A stretch of 64,000 bases of DNA from Metopolophium dirhodum (GCF_019925205.1 NC_083564.1:24466447-24530446); one strand, 5' to 3'. Counted from the stretch's first letter, positions 36,820-50,224 are shown. Made by a program: numbers and translations. The notes: generated from the letters alone by a model not told the origin.

Positions 36820-37400
36820 TTCACATTTTCGTGTCGTACGCGTGTAAGACGGAGACAACAAATGCGTTCTCGCAAGTAGCCAGTAAGTATGATATTATAT
36901 CGTGGCTCGAATTCAACAACATTTTGTGTTTAGTAATAACATTATTTTAGTAGGTAATAAAATAAATTCCTGGAATATAATAATATTATAATATTATAAA
37001 AAAAAAAGTAGTTAGCTGATCCTGTGCGGCGTTACCTACGCGTGACAAATTATTTAATGTTCCCTGATTTACCCCTTCTTAAACTCTGTCGGATGTAAAC
37101 CGCGCAGATTTTTAACACGGTTATTGTAAAATTGGGTTGTTTTGAGTGACTTTTGACCAATATTATAAATTACAAGTCGAAATGTTGTACTATATAATGT
37201 CCAATCGTAATATAACTAATAATATTTTCATTTTTCTTGCTGACTCTCAGAATCGGTAAACTAAACTGCATTTATACCTCAGAATCTATACTGACGAACA
37301 TAATATTTTGATGAAAATCCGCCGAAAACTGCAGGGAATTTGCCCACTCGTTTGTCTACTCGAGTATAATGTCACCAAAAATCTCATAAGCAGTTATTAC
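36820..37400. mobile_element. Possible remnants of the gtgtaagacggagacaac MITE family
   Basis: The words gtgtcgtacgcgtgtaagac and ggagacaacaaatgcg at about 36831-36866 match the right end of the elements at 34432-34807 and 19785-20125. A second patch at about 37368-37400 (caccaaaaatctcataagca) resembles the interior at 19986-20010. Limits cannot be set. It may be two separate fragments. Confidence 0.35.
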
Positions 37401-37969
37401 GTGTGCACGATTAATCGCTGTCCGTGCAGTTGTAGGGGGGAGGGGGCGATATTCCGATAGCCTGTGGAGGTATTCGTTTTTGTGTTTGGTATATAATATA
37501 CCTACTGAAAAAGACTTACACGATAGACTATATTATTAAATTATACAATACCACAGCAATGGAACGTAACGTAAAAGATTCATTCGATAATAACTTACTA
37601 TTATTTTAACTCCCGACCGGGTGAGTGTAATTTTACTAAACCGAATTTCCTGCAGCTTTTAAAAATCCTCTGATCACCACAACATAGGTACGCATACGTC
37701 TTGGTATATTATATAATATATACAATGTTTGGCACTGCAGTGGCGTGAACTTGTCTTGCATGGTGTCCGGTATGATATATTAGATTATGTTTTCGTATTC
37801 TGCCAGTGGCGCGTTACATCATAACAGGTACCTAGCTATATATTATATTATCATTTCGACTTTCGAGACACTCTCGGGAGCCGTCGAGTCTACGGTCGCC
37901 ATATGAGTTAGTGGCTATATAATATACACTGCCGTGCTACATAGGGTATATGTTCGAAACCATGAGGGA
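37401..37969. other. Mixed stretch, no gene
   Basis: Includes a purine-rich run (37434-37448) and a donor-like GG|GTGAGTGTAA near 37620 (+) with no coding segment beside it. Confidence 0.35.
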
Positions 37970-38150
37970 TCAGAAAAAGTGGTCGCCGCTCCCGTGCCCA
38001 AACGATTGAGGGGTGTGAGAAAAAGGACACCAAATTTTTGTCCAAGGTGATGACGGGCAGAAAGTCACTAACCGCCCAGGAAACCATTAATAATATGTGG
38101 GACGATTAATCGCGTTCGTCGGACGACCCCGGCCAAAAACAACCATATAA
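37970..38150 (+). pseudogene. Coding-like fragment with a frameshift and stop
   Basis: This 180-bp patch is GC-richer than its surroundings and has protein-like composition in two adjacent frames. The first reads EGSEKVVAAPVPKRLRGVRK. Continuing with a frame change near 38018-38030, the second reads CEKKDTKFLSKVMTGRKSLT then AQETINNMWDD, a TAA stop, and SRSSDDPGQKQ. A charged, Ser/Asp-rich end after a W-D-D motif is common at the C-terminus of transposases and chromatin proteins, but the family is not recognised. The frame change and stop indicate decay if it was ever a gene. No splice sites were found. Confidence 0.3.
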
Positions 38151-39280
38151 AATTATACCGCAGTACCTATACAATGTATTATTATAATAATATTATAATA
38201 TATTTCAGTTGTATTTTTGGTTTACGGGATATATTATAATATGTTTTATCGATCTTTCTCTCTTCATCGTTCTCCATCACCCTCACTCGCTGTCTCTCTG
38301 ATGACCGCACCGTATCGTCATCTGTAAATATTATGTATTACATATACATTAAATTTGTATTACGCCAATGGTTTTGGGAGGTGCATTATAACTACGATAA
38401 TTTGATTTCGTCTGTTTTAGATTGCTTTATGATCGGAACAGGATAAAAAAATTCATGTTTTATCACGCCGGCTAAATACAGAGAACCGCTAACACAGGTA
38501 ACTTAACATATTATAACTTCATTGTACTTGAACATTTCTGGAAAATCGTCTTTATGAATAGATTATAAGTTATAACATATAGGTACTTACCTAAGTCTTT
38601 TTTAAAAAGCAAAGATTTTACTGTGACCTAATCTACCAGCATAATTTCTATATTATTTTCCATCAACGAACAATCGTCGAGGGACTACACTTTATAGTTT
38701 ATTGGGTGTGACGCGACGGCGACGTGCACTGAGTGTGACTCTGAACCACGATTATAGATAGCCTCGTGAATTTTTTTAAGTACCTATTGCAATTTAATAG
38801 ATGATACAATAATTACTCTTGGACGTGTTCTCGACGCGTTTAAAATCGTTTTAAGCTGTATGGTATGCACATACATAGGTACATGCATTACTGCATTAGG
38901 TATATTATCACGCGAATCTATTCCATCGAAGCCGTATATTGTACTTGCACGGATGGTCGAATGAATGTCACGTGGTTACCAAGCGTGGTAACATGTTGAT
39001 TCTTTCTAAATTGTCCAACGTCGACGAGGGTGACTGTTACGGCGTGCTATTCGCACTTGTAATATTTCATATGATACGCTGTTTCGCAACACGGATAGCT
39101 GGTCGAGGCGCGTTATGGATTTTTTAGGGTTTTTTCTGCAGCGTTTCTACCCGCATATCCTCCCTCCCCTCCCGTGGGATATACTAGAATATAATATATT
39201 ATTATATTATCGAACGAGTTATAGCCTATATCTAGGTATATATAGCAGGTGTGGTATACACATATAATAATAATATTATA
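38151..39280. other. AT-rich stretch, no gene
   Basis: The 62-aa frame at 38939-39127 (+) has mixed composition but no domain or splice support. Confidence 0.4.
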
Positions 39281-40740
39281 ATATGTATATTGTAAACATC
39301 ATTTCGTGACGCGTTCGTGTGTCCCGGCGTGGAGGCCGCGCGGGTGGACGTCTCGTGAATTATGTCGGTGCAAAAGAGGTTATATAGGTCTCCACGCAGA
39401 CGATGGGCCGGCGCGGAGGGGAAAACGACGTAGATTCGAAACCATAAAAAAAAGAAAAACCAAAACAAAAAAACAAAACAAAAAACGAGCAAAACTCGAG
39501 TGGGGATCGGAGTCTGAGCGGAAATCGTTTCGGCGGCGGGCGCACATAAATACGTTATTTGTGTGCGGCACGGGTATCCCGGGTGACATCCGCGTGAAGG
39601 CCTTTCCTATACATGCCATATTATATATATATATATATACTTATATCCTGCTCTGGGTGATAAATGACCAGTGGCGCGTGTGCTCGCCCCTGCCGCCGTG
39701 CGACCAACCCCCCCCCCACACGACCTTCGTCATCGGAAACGTTTTAATTCCCTCGTCGACACACAGGCGCATATTATATATAGAGAGAGAGATACCATTC
39801 TGCCACAGCGCGCCTGCACGACGACGTCTCCGACCGTCCTCGTCGCATAGATATATAAACGTATTCGTATATAGTACTGTGTAGGTATACCTCTATATAA
39901 TAATATGTGTACACATAAATATGTCACCGCTGCCGCCACTGATACCGCCACTGACATTGTCACGACGTAGGTATACGCGTATATATAATACATGCATGGT
40001 ATATTATTATCATTGTATTATAATATTATATATGTACCATCGGTGCGATGGCAAGAGTGCGATGGGGGGGGGGGGGTAGTTGAGGGTATTTCGTGTATAC
40101 AACGTGATTCGTTTATCTTCTTATAAAAAGTACGAGGGATTTAAAGCTGTTATTATTATTTAACTTTAATCCTAAACGGCGTTTGAGACGTATTATTATA
40201 ATATTATAAAGGTACTATCTTCCGTATTTTAGTGTTTAAATGAAATCGACACGATATTACAACTCTGTATGACTATATATATATTATACATAGATACTTA
40301 TCGTGTGATATCGCCGAAATCGCGATAAAATGATCGTCCTGTATATATCAGCCGCGGCGGACGTATTAGAATATTAGATCGTAATAATAATAATAATAAT
40401 TATATACCGTCATAGTGGGTCGCGTGATCCTTTCCGCTCACCGATCGGGCTGGTATAATAATATATATATATTATATCGCAGAGGCACCGTGAAGAAGGT
40501 TCCTCCTCGAGGGGTTGTTGCGCTCCGTGTTTTGCGCCCGCCGCACCATGTCGCCTGGGAATAATTTCGACCCGTAGTCGTCGCGGTAATGTACACACAC
40601 ACACACAGCAGAAGCAGCTACTATATAAACAGACATACGTGATATTATTCTTACTCGCCAGAGGAGGGTTATACGCTAAACCCGTCGGTAACGCATTTTC
40701 CGAATCTGCGTTTGAATATATATATAGCACGCGCACACAG
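39281..40740. other. CG-rich and simple-repeat mixture, no supported gene
   Basis: Contains the longest annotated frame of the window (192 aa, 39306-39884, plus). Its product is a run of K/R-rich, poly-Y/I and P-rich segments that follow local simple sequence (aaaac repeats, TA run at 39622-39640, C run at 39710-39718). It is open on several frames at once, so I do not call it a gene. A 13-G run lies at 40064-40076. A GC-rich patch at 40430-40600 gives a 108-aa minus frame, also unsupported. Confidence 0.45.
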
Positions 40741-43700
40741 CAAAAAAAAAAACCGCCGAGTTTGAAATCGTAGGTCGGCTAGTTTTTTTGATCAACGGTG
40801 GCCACTGCTACGACTATATAATATTATAATATATTATTATGGAAAGAGAAAGTGTACGACTTCACCCTGACGTCGCGGGTAATACAATAAATACCGTCAC
40901 GCTGCACAGTAAAACAGCTCTATACACGCGTATAGCTGGTCGCCGACGTATTCAAATTAATAGTTCATTTAACACGTTCGGGTCCTAGAAATAACATTAG
41001 CGCAACTAGTGGGGTTTTGAAGCCCTGCGCGCGTATTTTATGCTCCCCCCACTCGAATCGCTCAAGTGTGTTCACCGTAAAATATTTTATCATACACACG
41101 GTCCGACGCATTCGAGTATGATATTTTCTGTACCTTTTCCACGACTTATAACACTGCGTGGACGAGAGTTCCAGAATTATACGATAATATTATTAAAATC
41201 TAGAAAAAATTAAAAACACATTTTTGCATAAACATTTTGTGAATATGATGAAAATAATACAAGTACTACCCGGGTATAATATTTCTGCGAGACAGTATGG
41301 TTGTGTCCTAATGATTCTAAACAAGATGTATGGACTCTACGTAGTCTACGTACTTGAGCACTTTCCCGTTTATACGTCATAATTAATTCGCTGTAGTGTA
41401 ATGAAAAAGTTTTGTATTTGTTTAGTTTTTCTAGAGAACACCTGTTCTACAACTTTTTCATTTAGCGCCCTTTCTTTTATGCAAGTTCGCTGTATTTTGA
41501 CCCATTTAATGCTTTTATCTAACGTTGTATAATTCGTTAAACCCTACGTCTTATGTCACTTTTTTTTCTATAGAAAATCGCGCTTCAAAAGATATTTATT
41601 TCGCTTATTTATTTTATACATAAAAGGGATTTTTATTTTGTTTTGCTACTTTATACTAGCATGACATTTGTTTACTCTGCACTAGACTTTACTTAAATCC
41701 ATCAGTTATAATACATTTATAAAAAGTAATAAAGATGTCAATCGTAGTAAATACTTGCAATCATAAAAACAAAAAAAAATAATATACATAAAATACTTTT
41801 TTAATATATTTTTTAAGTTCACAGAAAATTAAATAAACACATTTCAATGCGGGTTTTCTGTATTGTATAAAGTATTAACTATACAGAACATTGCAGTTTA
41901 TTTAATTGTAAAATATAAAATCTTTAAGTGTACACAATAATATATAGTTTTTAACAATTTTAAATTTTAAACTACAGTTGAATTATGATCACTACTTTTA
42001 AATTGTACCTATTTACTTGGTATTAGTAAAATATATTCAGAATAATAAAATATTATAGTAATAACTTAACTTAATAGCATACCATGTGTATAAACAAAAT
42101 AATGGCACTGTTCCAAAGGGGACTATTTGCTATTATCTTCTTAGTTGAATAATAGTGTTTTTATATAATTTGATAAATAATATCAGCCTATTGCAATGAA
42201 ATATTATTATTTGTTTTTTTATTTCCTTTTATTAAATCAAAGTGTGTAACCTATTAGTTTTTGCTTTCGCTTAGTTGAATAATTCATGTACATAATAATT
42301 AATATACCATAATATTATATCATTATAAGATGTGTGACGGGTATAATATCTTATACCAATACAATATGGTAATCGTAAATAGTAAAATGCAATTTAATTT
42401 AGCTATTTATTTATTTATTATTATTTATTATGCTCAGTAAAATTAGAAATTTTACATAAATTATAAATTATACTTTGGCTGTATGAAATAAAATATAAAA
42501 AATTCTATAAAAAATATTTTACAATTTTTGATAGTTATCGTAATAATGTAACGATGTAGCTTTGGTATGTCCCTATTGAAAGCTAATTGTATAATGATTT
42601 GTTTAATAGTTTTTTGTGAAAGTATTAAATTATTTTGTTTTCAAACTGGGTTTGATGTTTGAACAAACTCTATAATATAATGCCAAAAACGGAACACTTG
42701 CTTAAGTCATAACACTTTTGTTTTGTTTAATTAAATCAAAACAATGTTTTCAAAAATAATCAAAAGTGGTGAAGTAGTTTTGTTATTCATGCATTTTAAT
42801 TAAAAAACCTACCGTATAGGCGTTTTCCAAAAACTATAACGAGTGTTGTTTAAGATTTAAAAATTAATAAACGGGTTTTAAATATGGTGAGACAGTCTGG
42901 TTTAACCATAATGGTAAAGTTTATTAGAAAAGTTCGAGTATTGCGATGTCTGTCCCTGTAATATAAAGTTTCTATAAATGATCTAATTAGTTAAATTTAA
43001 TAATAATAGTTGGATTATAACGATCGATATTTAATTTCGTTTGCATATTATCTAATAAATAAAACTACCAACATTTCAATTAAAAAAAAAAAGAAATGTT
43101 AGCGTGTCGATTACAATTGAATGATATTTCTATGGTCATATTATATTATATATTTATATGCGTGCTTATGTATTGTATGCAAATATATTGTTACTGCGTA
43201 CTGTTTTTAAACTCGGATGATATTAAGTACTACTTTAAAAGCACAGAACTTTTCAACTTCGAAAATGTCATCACAAAGTCTGACGTTACTACGAGCAAGT
43301 TTCATTTCTTTTGTTCAACGATAACACTTAAAAGTTGAGTAAAAAAGGAAAAACCAGACTACGAGGGACAAAATAACGGCCACTTTCGGATTCCAACATA
43401 AAGCACACTAAAATTATACATCCTTTTATTCAGTTATTTTCGAAACGCAATAATACCAAATTAGAGAGTTTGAACTTTTTATTTTAACTTCCTTTTGTTC
43501 GACGTCATTTTCTTGATGTCTGTGTTAATATTTATATTATTCTTATTTTTAGAATTAGCTATGTGTAATGATATTTATATTTTTTTAACTACTATTTTAT
43601 TAATTTGTTGTCAGTACAATGATGTATTGTTGTCTTATGTGTTTAGGTTTGTCGATTGTTGAAGATTAGTATTATATTGAATAATATGAAATGTAATTTT

Positions 43701-46470
43701 TCTATATGAAGCATCATAACCTCCTTATTATATTTTATAGCGTTATAATAAATTAAGCAAAAAGCGAGGCGGAAAGCAATTTATTGCATTGTAGTCATTG
43801 CAAATTGACGTAATTCCCATTAAATTTCAGCAGGTGCAATACTTACATTGGCACAATAATCATAAAGACAAATTAAGTCATATTTGAAGCCAATCGCTTT
43901 TCTCTCGTACACTATCTTTTTATATTTTATTACTTACAAATAGGATATTTTATACAATATACATTTATAATATTAAGTAGTTATCTTTTTAAATGATTTT
44001 TTTTTATTTATGTGCAAAGGTATTTACTGTATAATATAATTTAAAATTGTATTATTTTATATAGTTGTCAGGATTTATTTTCCACATTACCTACCGAAGT
44101 TTAATAATACAAAAAAAAAATGCTCTTAAACAACCAATATTAGTTTCTATTGCAGTTATTGAACTTAAGTTCAATTTGTAACCAAACGTTTATGGTGTTA
44201 ACTTAATATTAGAGAAATTAAGTAATGAAATATAATTTATAGCGGCCATATAATATACACAGTATGTTATATGTGGTTTTATAATTTGAAGATCGGTAAT
44301 CATTTTAGGTTACTTAATTAAATATAATTAAAGTCAAACAGTAATATTTATTACAATATAATATTAAAACTGAAAAATATATTGTTTGGTTGTTGTTTAA
44401 GGCATGATATAATAAGAGATTTTTATTTAATAATTTTAAAGCTCTAGGAATTTGACATATTTTTTAATTACATGAATTTAATAAATAATTATAATATATT
44501 ATAATATATTTTAACACCAAAACCATATAATTATATTGTTACCGTAATTTGAAATGAACTATACACTGGATCTGAAGCAACATAAAATGAGCTAGGTATT
44601 AATTTTCAATGTATTTGTATGATATCATGATGCGTTGAAAAGTGGCCATTAAGTTACGGTAATTTTATTGAAAATTCTAGGCACACTGTTCAAAACCCTT
44701 AAATTTTAGTTTTTATAACTCAATTAAAAATAGTAGTGGACTTAATACTTAACATTTGGTTTTTCAGTACAATAGTTGGTCGTAGGTATTTTAATATAAA
44801 ATAGGTATTTCACTTGATTTCATAACACTTTTTTTTATAGCTGTTAGGTATTTAGTATAATGCGATGTGACAATATTAATAACAAAATAAAATACACTCG
44901 GCAACAATTTGTATTATTCATTGTCTTATCCTGTCTAATGTTTAGAAAGAGGTATATAATTGTGTTTAAGGTATTTCATTTGAAAAAAATCATTTTCGTT
45001 TCATGATTTTGAATTAAATTATACTAATACATTTAAAATATAAAAGTATAATTCCATTACAGTGTCTGTAACGCTTAAAAAAACAAAACTCTGAAACCAT
45101 TGAATTTCTACATAAATTGTTCAAATATATTAATATATTGTAAAACCAATTATAACGAATCACCCATATAAAGTAAAATGTTTAGTTCTTTTAACAGTAT
45201 TACATTCAAACTCATGGGAAAAAAAATTGTATACTTCAAGTATTATGCGGTATTTAATTAAACGAGCTTTAGTTACTATAGAATAAGTATAATTATAACT
45301 TACCATTATACAAACGTTCTGCGTGTGCATTTAGCTTGTGTATTTCAATGACGAAAGTATGAAGCACGTGGTTATCGCTAATTAACTGAGCATACATAAT
45401 AATTAAGAAATATTTTTTATATTTAAATGCATTGCATTTATTTTTTATCGTTTTTATCGATCCTCAAGTGAACCAGACAACTTGGGCAATTATCCTGTAA
45501 CCTATACCTAAACTTACATAATAATAATAATAAATTGCATATTATTTATAGCTTATACTGTTAACATGTTGTACCTAACTACGAGTGAAAAAGAATAAAA
45601 TATATTTTTAATGTAGGTATACTGAAATTTATTCATTATGTGCATCATAAACCATAGGTGCACCTAAATATTATTGGTGATGATTATATATTATTTATTT
45701 AGGATTTACACATATAATATGGGCTGATAATAAGGACAAAAGTTATAATATTATAATACCTGATATAGGTAATAAACTTTTTAGTTGATTTGATGGCTGA
45801 TAGATTTTTTTGAGCTTAAATATATATTTATTTATAACTACACTAATATTATATGTAATACAAAAGGATTATTAAAAACCACATTTGTCGCAAATAATTA
45901 TACACACTTGTAAGTTGTAAGTGTGTTATATCTCTAAATATTTAATTTAAATAAAAAAACGAAATGTACTCGTTTAAGAAAAGTCAACTATAGATATAAC
46001 GAACTATCTAAATGGTGCTGTCCATCTACTAAATTGTTGTCACGTTTTCATCGATTTAGGAGTATAATATATATTATATATATATGGGTATCACGCTTTT
46101 AACAAAATTCCATTTCATCTTTGAAATTAAACATTTCTGTGTACTTCCGTTTCTTTTAGGTTCTGTGATTTTTAATCCGCGTTCTGTCAGAGAATAAAAC
46201 GTTAGCTTTGGTAATACATAATATATATTATTTTTTTATTACTCGTATAATTAATAACGACTTGTTCCCGTCGGATACCGAGATAAACGAACTGACGTTT
46301 TGAATACCAGATGTTTGGGTTTCCTCGGGGCAACCGGAGACGAGATACTCAAGTATGACGCTCGAGGGAGGTTTTTGAATCCAAATTCTATATACATATG
46401 CCTCACACACACCCACACACACAAACAATACATGCGATAACCATGCAGCCGCGTGTTGTGCATTTTAGAT
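40741..46470. other. Long AT-rich non-coding stretch
   Basis: About 5.7 kb. The first 500 bp still hold CG-rich patches; from 41400 it is uniformly AT-rich. No frame above 80 aa has any protein-like feature. No repeat boundaries could be set, although such AT-rich DNA may hide old elements. Confidence 0.5.
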
Positions 46471-47240
46471 TTGGCCACGATGACCTTTGCTTCCGGTCGT
46501 CGGTTTTATTATCATTATTGTTGTAATCGTGTATATAATTACATGCGCGTACGACGGTGGTGGGGAATGACACACGAAAATCACCTGAGTGTTATATTCA
46601 AAACAACTATAATATTATTACTGTTATACCTACTATTACTATTTTATTATTGTTATTATTAAAACCGACCCGCTCCCAGTTTTTCGTAGTAGTACGCGTG
46701 ACTCTCTCTCTATATATATTATACATATATAATAATATACAAATACACGAGCGGTCCGCTCCATACACCTCTCAGTCGACCGACCATCCTCTTTTAACCA
46801 CGCGTGTGGTCCGCTCTGGTAGATCCCTTTTTAATGCAATAATTATTATAATCCATTGGCTATACACGGTCGCTATTCCGCTAATACCCAGAAATTAATG
46901 TGGTGGTCCGAAGGTGAACGCGCACAGGGTTCTAGCCGGATTTATGCGTTTGAGGGATATTTAAAATCCCGAATTATTGCCGGATCCGCGACCGCCGTGC
47001 GCGACCACCGTATATGCGACGGAGTGGTCGTCGGCGGCGGCGGACCGTCGGAAAGCGACGGGTGTGTACGTGCGCGTGCGTTTGGGGGGGGGGGGGGGTA
47101 GGATATGGTGAAGTAGGATTCAATTAGAAATTTTAAAACGTCGTGTAAAAACTGGTGTACAGTCCGAAAAGAGTTCATTACAAGAGCGCGAGTGGCGGAA
47201 TCGGGTAAGACAAAAAAAGAAAAGCCGATTCCACGCGACT
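46471..47240. other. CG-rich patch with 15-G run
   Basis: CG-rich at 46740-47190, with a 15-base G run at 47084-47098 and ctctctc and TA simple sequence at 46701-46740. Frames of 113 aa (46557-46898) and 81 aa (46856-47101) end in simple sequence and have no domain. It could be a regulatory region. No exon is defined. Confidence 0.35.
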
Positions 47241-48324
47241 TGTAATATATTATCGTGGTATTACATTAACGTACATATAAGTACACATATTATAGTAAGA
47301 TTGGCGTATGTAAAGGTCGAATCGCGACCGGACAAATATATCGTAAGCCCTCTCGTTGGCAGAGAAAAAGCAATTATATAAAATTACATTATGCGTACAA
47401 CGGTTCTACACAATTATTTTCATTGTATATAGTGCGTAGGCCGATTTTATAGAGAATACGTGTGGTTTGTGGAGGGGAGGAGACGACATTATGCATGCAA
47501 ACGTCAGTCTTAAATAATATTTTACCATTCATTCATTCATATTTTAAGTATGATATAATCGTATACAATTACATACAGGATGACATCTGTATAAATACTA
47601 ATTATATTTTATCGTAATATTAAACATATAGTGTTTTACGCTCAAAAAAAATCCTGTATGTCATTTTGTAGGTTTTTTAACGCGAAACACTTATTATTCG
47701 ATAAAATATGATCAATATTTATTAATGTTGTGATTTTAAATAAAAATAAATGCACATTTTTAATTTGAAATATTTATACAGTGCCGCATAGTATATACAC
47801 GCTGCGTTTTTGCGATATAATTTGTAATTATGTATATAGATTTGCTATATTTTGTTACCCAAACTATAGTTCTTTGAAACAATTCGAAAAAAAAATAAAA
47901 GAACTAAAAGAACTTAATTAAAAGTAGTGAAAAATTAAGTGTCGTGTGTACAAACATATTTTTATCAACATTTAATGATTTACCGAGAAACCCGTAGCGC
48001 GCGTCTAAAGAAAACCGGCGTTGCAGTATACATGGGGGTGGTTCATAAAAAATTAAAATCGATTATTTTCGCGTTCACGGTACGTGTTGCCCCGGTGCAG
48101 TGCAATTCTCAAAACTATTTACCGCGGTCATATTATATTTAATGGGTTTATACTTTATACCGAACCGTGTAAGCACTCGCGCGCTCTGCAGTGTACAATA
48201 TAATAAATATTAAATATACGCACACACAATATATAATGCAGTGCTATAATAATATTATTATTATGTGTGTATAGGAATGTCTCCACCACCGTCTAGCCAC
48301 TGCGTATTAATAATTACGTATTAT
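47241..48324. other. AT-rich stretch, no gene
   Basis: Short frames only (67 aa at 47939-48142). No recognisable feature. Confidence 0.4.
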
Positions 48325-49317
48325 ATTCGAAATATCGCGAGTGAGCCGACACGTCGAGCCGAAGAGCGCTGGAAAGAACGGCGCCAAAAAATATCCTGAG
48401 CCTCCGGTAATTCGTTCCGAACAGCGTTGTAATTGGCAATAAAATATTATCCGGCCATTCCAAACTAGATATTACATCGATGGCTGAGAGTCCGAAAGTC
48501 GTAAACACTAAATCTCACGGGAGAGCAATATCTTAAGATTTTCAATGGTTTTAAACCAAATAATTTGTGTCGTATAGTTTTTTGTTTTTCATATAGTTAT
48601 ACTGCGACCGATTCGTTTGTAAAAAACATTGACTACAGCTTAATTTCTTAAATTTTTTTTCTACGTAATTATAATGTCTCTCAAACATTGCAACATCGTC
48701 TCCGTTTAAATGGGACTTGTCATGAATAAATTACGATTATAATATATTAAAACCGTAGGCATACAAAAATTCGATGGATGTATATTGTATAAGGTTAAAC
48801 GTTGTTAATTTGATATTAACTTGAATTATTTGACTAAATTGTTTTAGACGAATGTAATTGAAACCGTATTCAAAATATTGCGAGTGAGACGTTTTTGACA
48901 CGAGCCGAAGAGCGCCGGAAAGAACGGCGCCAAAAATATTCTAAGTTAATTCGTTCCGAGAAGTGTAATTTGTACCTAATTGGCAATAAAATATTATCCG
49001 TCTATTCTAAACTATATTATATATCAATGGCGCGCTGAGAGGCAAAAAGTTGTGTGTCACAAATACTAAATCCTACAGGACAGCAGGTTTTAGATTTTAA
49101 CTTGTTTTTAACCAAATAATTTGAGTTGTAGTTTTTCAGTTATAGGTACAACTGATTTATTTCTAAAAAAAAAAAACACAATGTAAAATGTAGATATAAC
49201 ATAAATTACTACTTCTAAATTTTTTTCTAACATAATTACGTTATAATATCTCTTAAACATTATAATATATATATAGTCTCTGTTTAAATAGAACTTTTGT
49301 CTCGTTATAATAAACGG
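48325..49317. repeat. Tandem duplication, two units spaced about 541 bp
   Basis: Copy 1 is about 48325-48740 and copy 2 about 48866-49317. Shared words in order: tattgcgagtgag-type start, gagccgaagagcgc, ggaaagaacggcgccaaaaa, aattcgttccga, ttggcaataaaatattatcc, aaccaaataatttg, then tctc-aaacatt and tttaaat near the end. Divergence is moderate with indels, so the duplication is not recent. The centre gccggaaagaacggcgcc is near-palindromic and the best conserved part. No frame is preserved between copies. Confidence 0.85.
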
Positions 49318-49915
49318 AAATGTTCATATATATTTTTACCGCGGACATATACAAACACTCGAATCAATCGACCGCATCGTTTTAGACAAAAGTATAACAA
49401 ATCTGGACTTGCAGTTATATTCGTTCGTTTAATATTAAAATTGTGATAAAATATTTATTGTATGTAACACACGGCTTGTCGCAAGCTAACAATATAATAT
49501 TGATGCACCATATCGGTAGGTATAATACGCGTCGAGTGGTTTGGGACAAATGTAACGTGTGAGAAATCAATGAAGGAACTCGCACAATATAGGTGTGTTC
49601 GCTTTTACTTCGGTGCTGGATGTCGGTGGTACATGTACCAGAACCGAGTTATTAAAATATGCGAATGCGATTCGTCATTGATTTCGAAAAAAAATGTTTC
49701 TGTGCAGAAATGTCTACAACACTATTGCCTTTAGTAGTTCATGTTAAGGTCATTCGAGATTGCCTCTAATAAATCGACGTTTCCGTTTTGACGTAAATAT
49801 ACTTTTCGGCGGCTATCGCATTATTTTGACGTGAGACATTTCGGCGGTTGCCGTTTCAGCATGGCTACGACGAAACATATCTCTGTTCGAAATGGTTCAT
49901 TTTAATAGCGCATTT

Positions 49916-50224
49916 ATATCTTATTTTTTTTTTTTTTTATTAGGGTTAAGGCTTCGACTGCTCAGGTCATTAGCCTATGGTACTGTAGGGGGGGGGGAGG
50001 GTACTGTAGATTTTTACACGTGATTTTGTTTTGGCAGAATTTTTAATTTAGGCACCCGTAGGTATCTGCCATGCCCGGGTGGGGGATGGCGGCACTTGTT
50101 CTCCGGACACCGTGACTTGCCCGAAGAAAAATGCCGCCCGCGGCCAAGGTATCGAACTCGGGCCGGCTGCGTCGCAGCCGACGCCTTAGTCCGCTCGGCC
50201 ACTCTGTCCCCCTAATATCTTATT
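49916..50224 (-). mobile_element. tRNA-derived SINE, second copy with target duplication
   Basis: Same family and orientation as 23732-24038. On the minus strand it starts at 50214 with gacagagtggccgagcggac. The A box lies at about 50191-50201 and the B box (gagttcgatacc) at about 50148-50159. The body contains ggcaagtcacggtgtccgga, then gaacaagtgccgccatcccc, and it ends in poly-A (poly-T on plus, 49925-49938). Identical 10-bp repeats atatcttatt flank it at 49916-49925 and 50215-50224. The region next to the poly-A differs from copy 1. The perfect duplication points to a fairly young insertion. The 62-aa minus frame here is a translation of the SINE. Confidence 0.92.

Noticed and set aside
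39306..39884. Longest frame of the window, 192 aa on plus
   Set aside because: The product is a chain of translated simple sequences (K/Q-rich from aaaac repeats, Y/I-rich from TA repeats, P-rich from a C run). Opposite-strand frames are open too, and no domain is visible.
50148..50214. Second tRNA-like gene on minus
   Set aside because: Same reasoning: it is the head of SINE copy 2.
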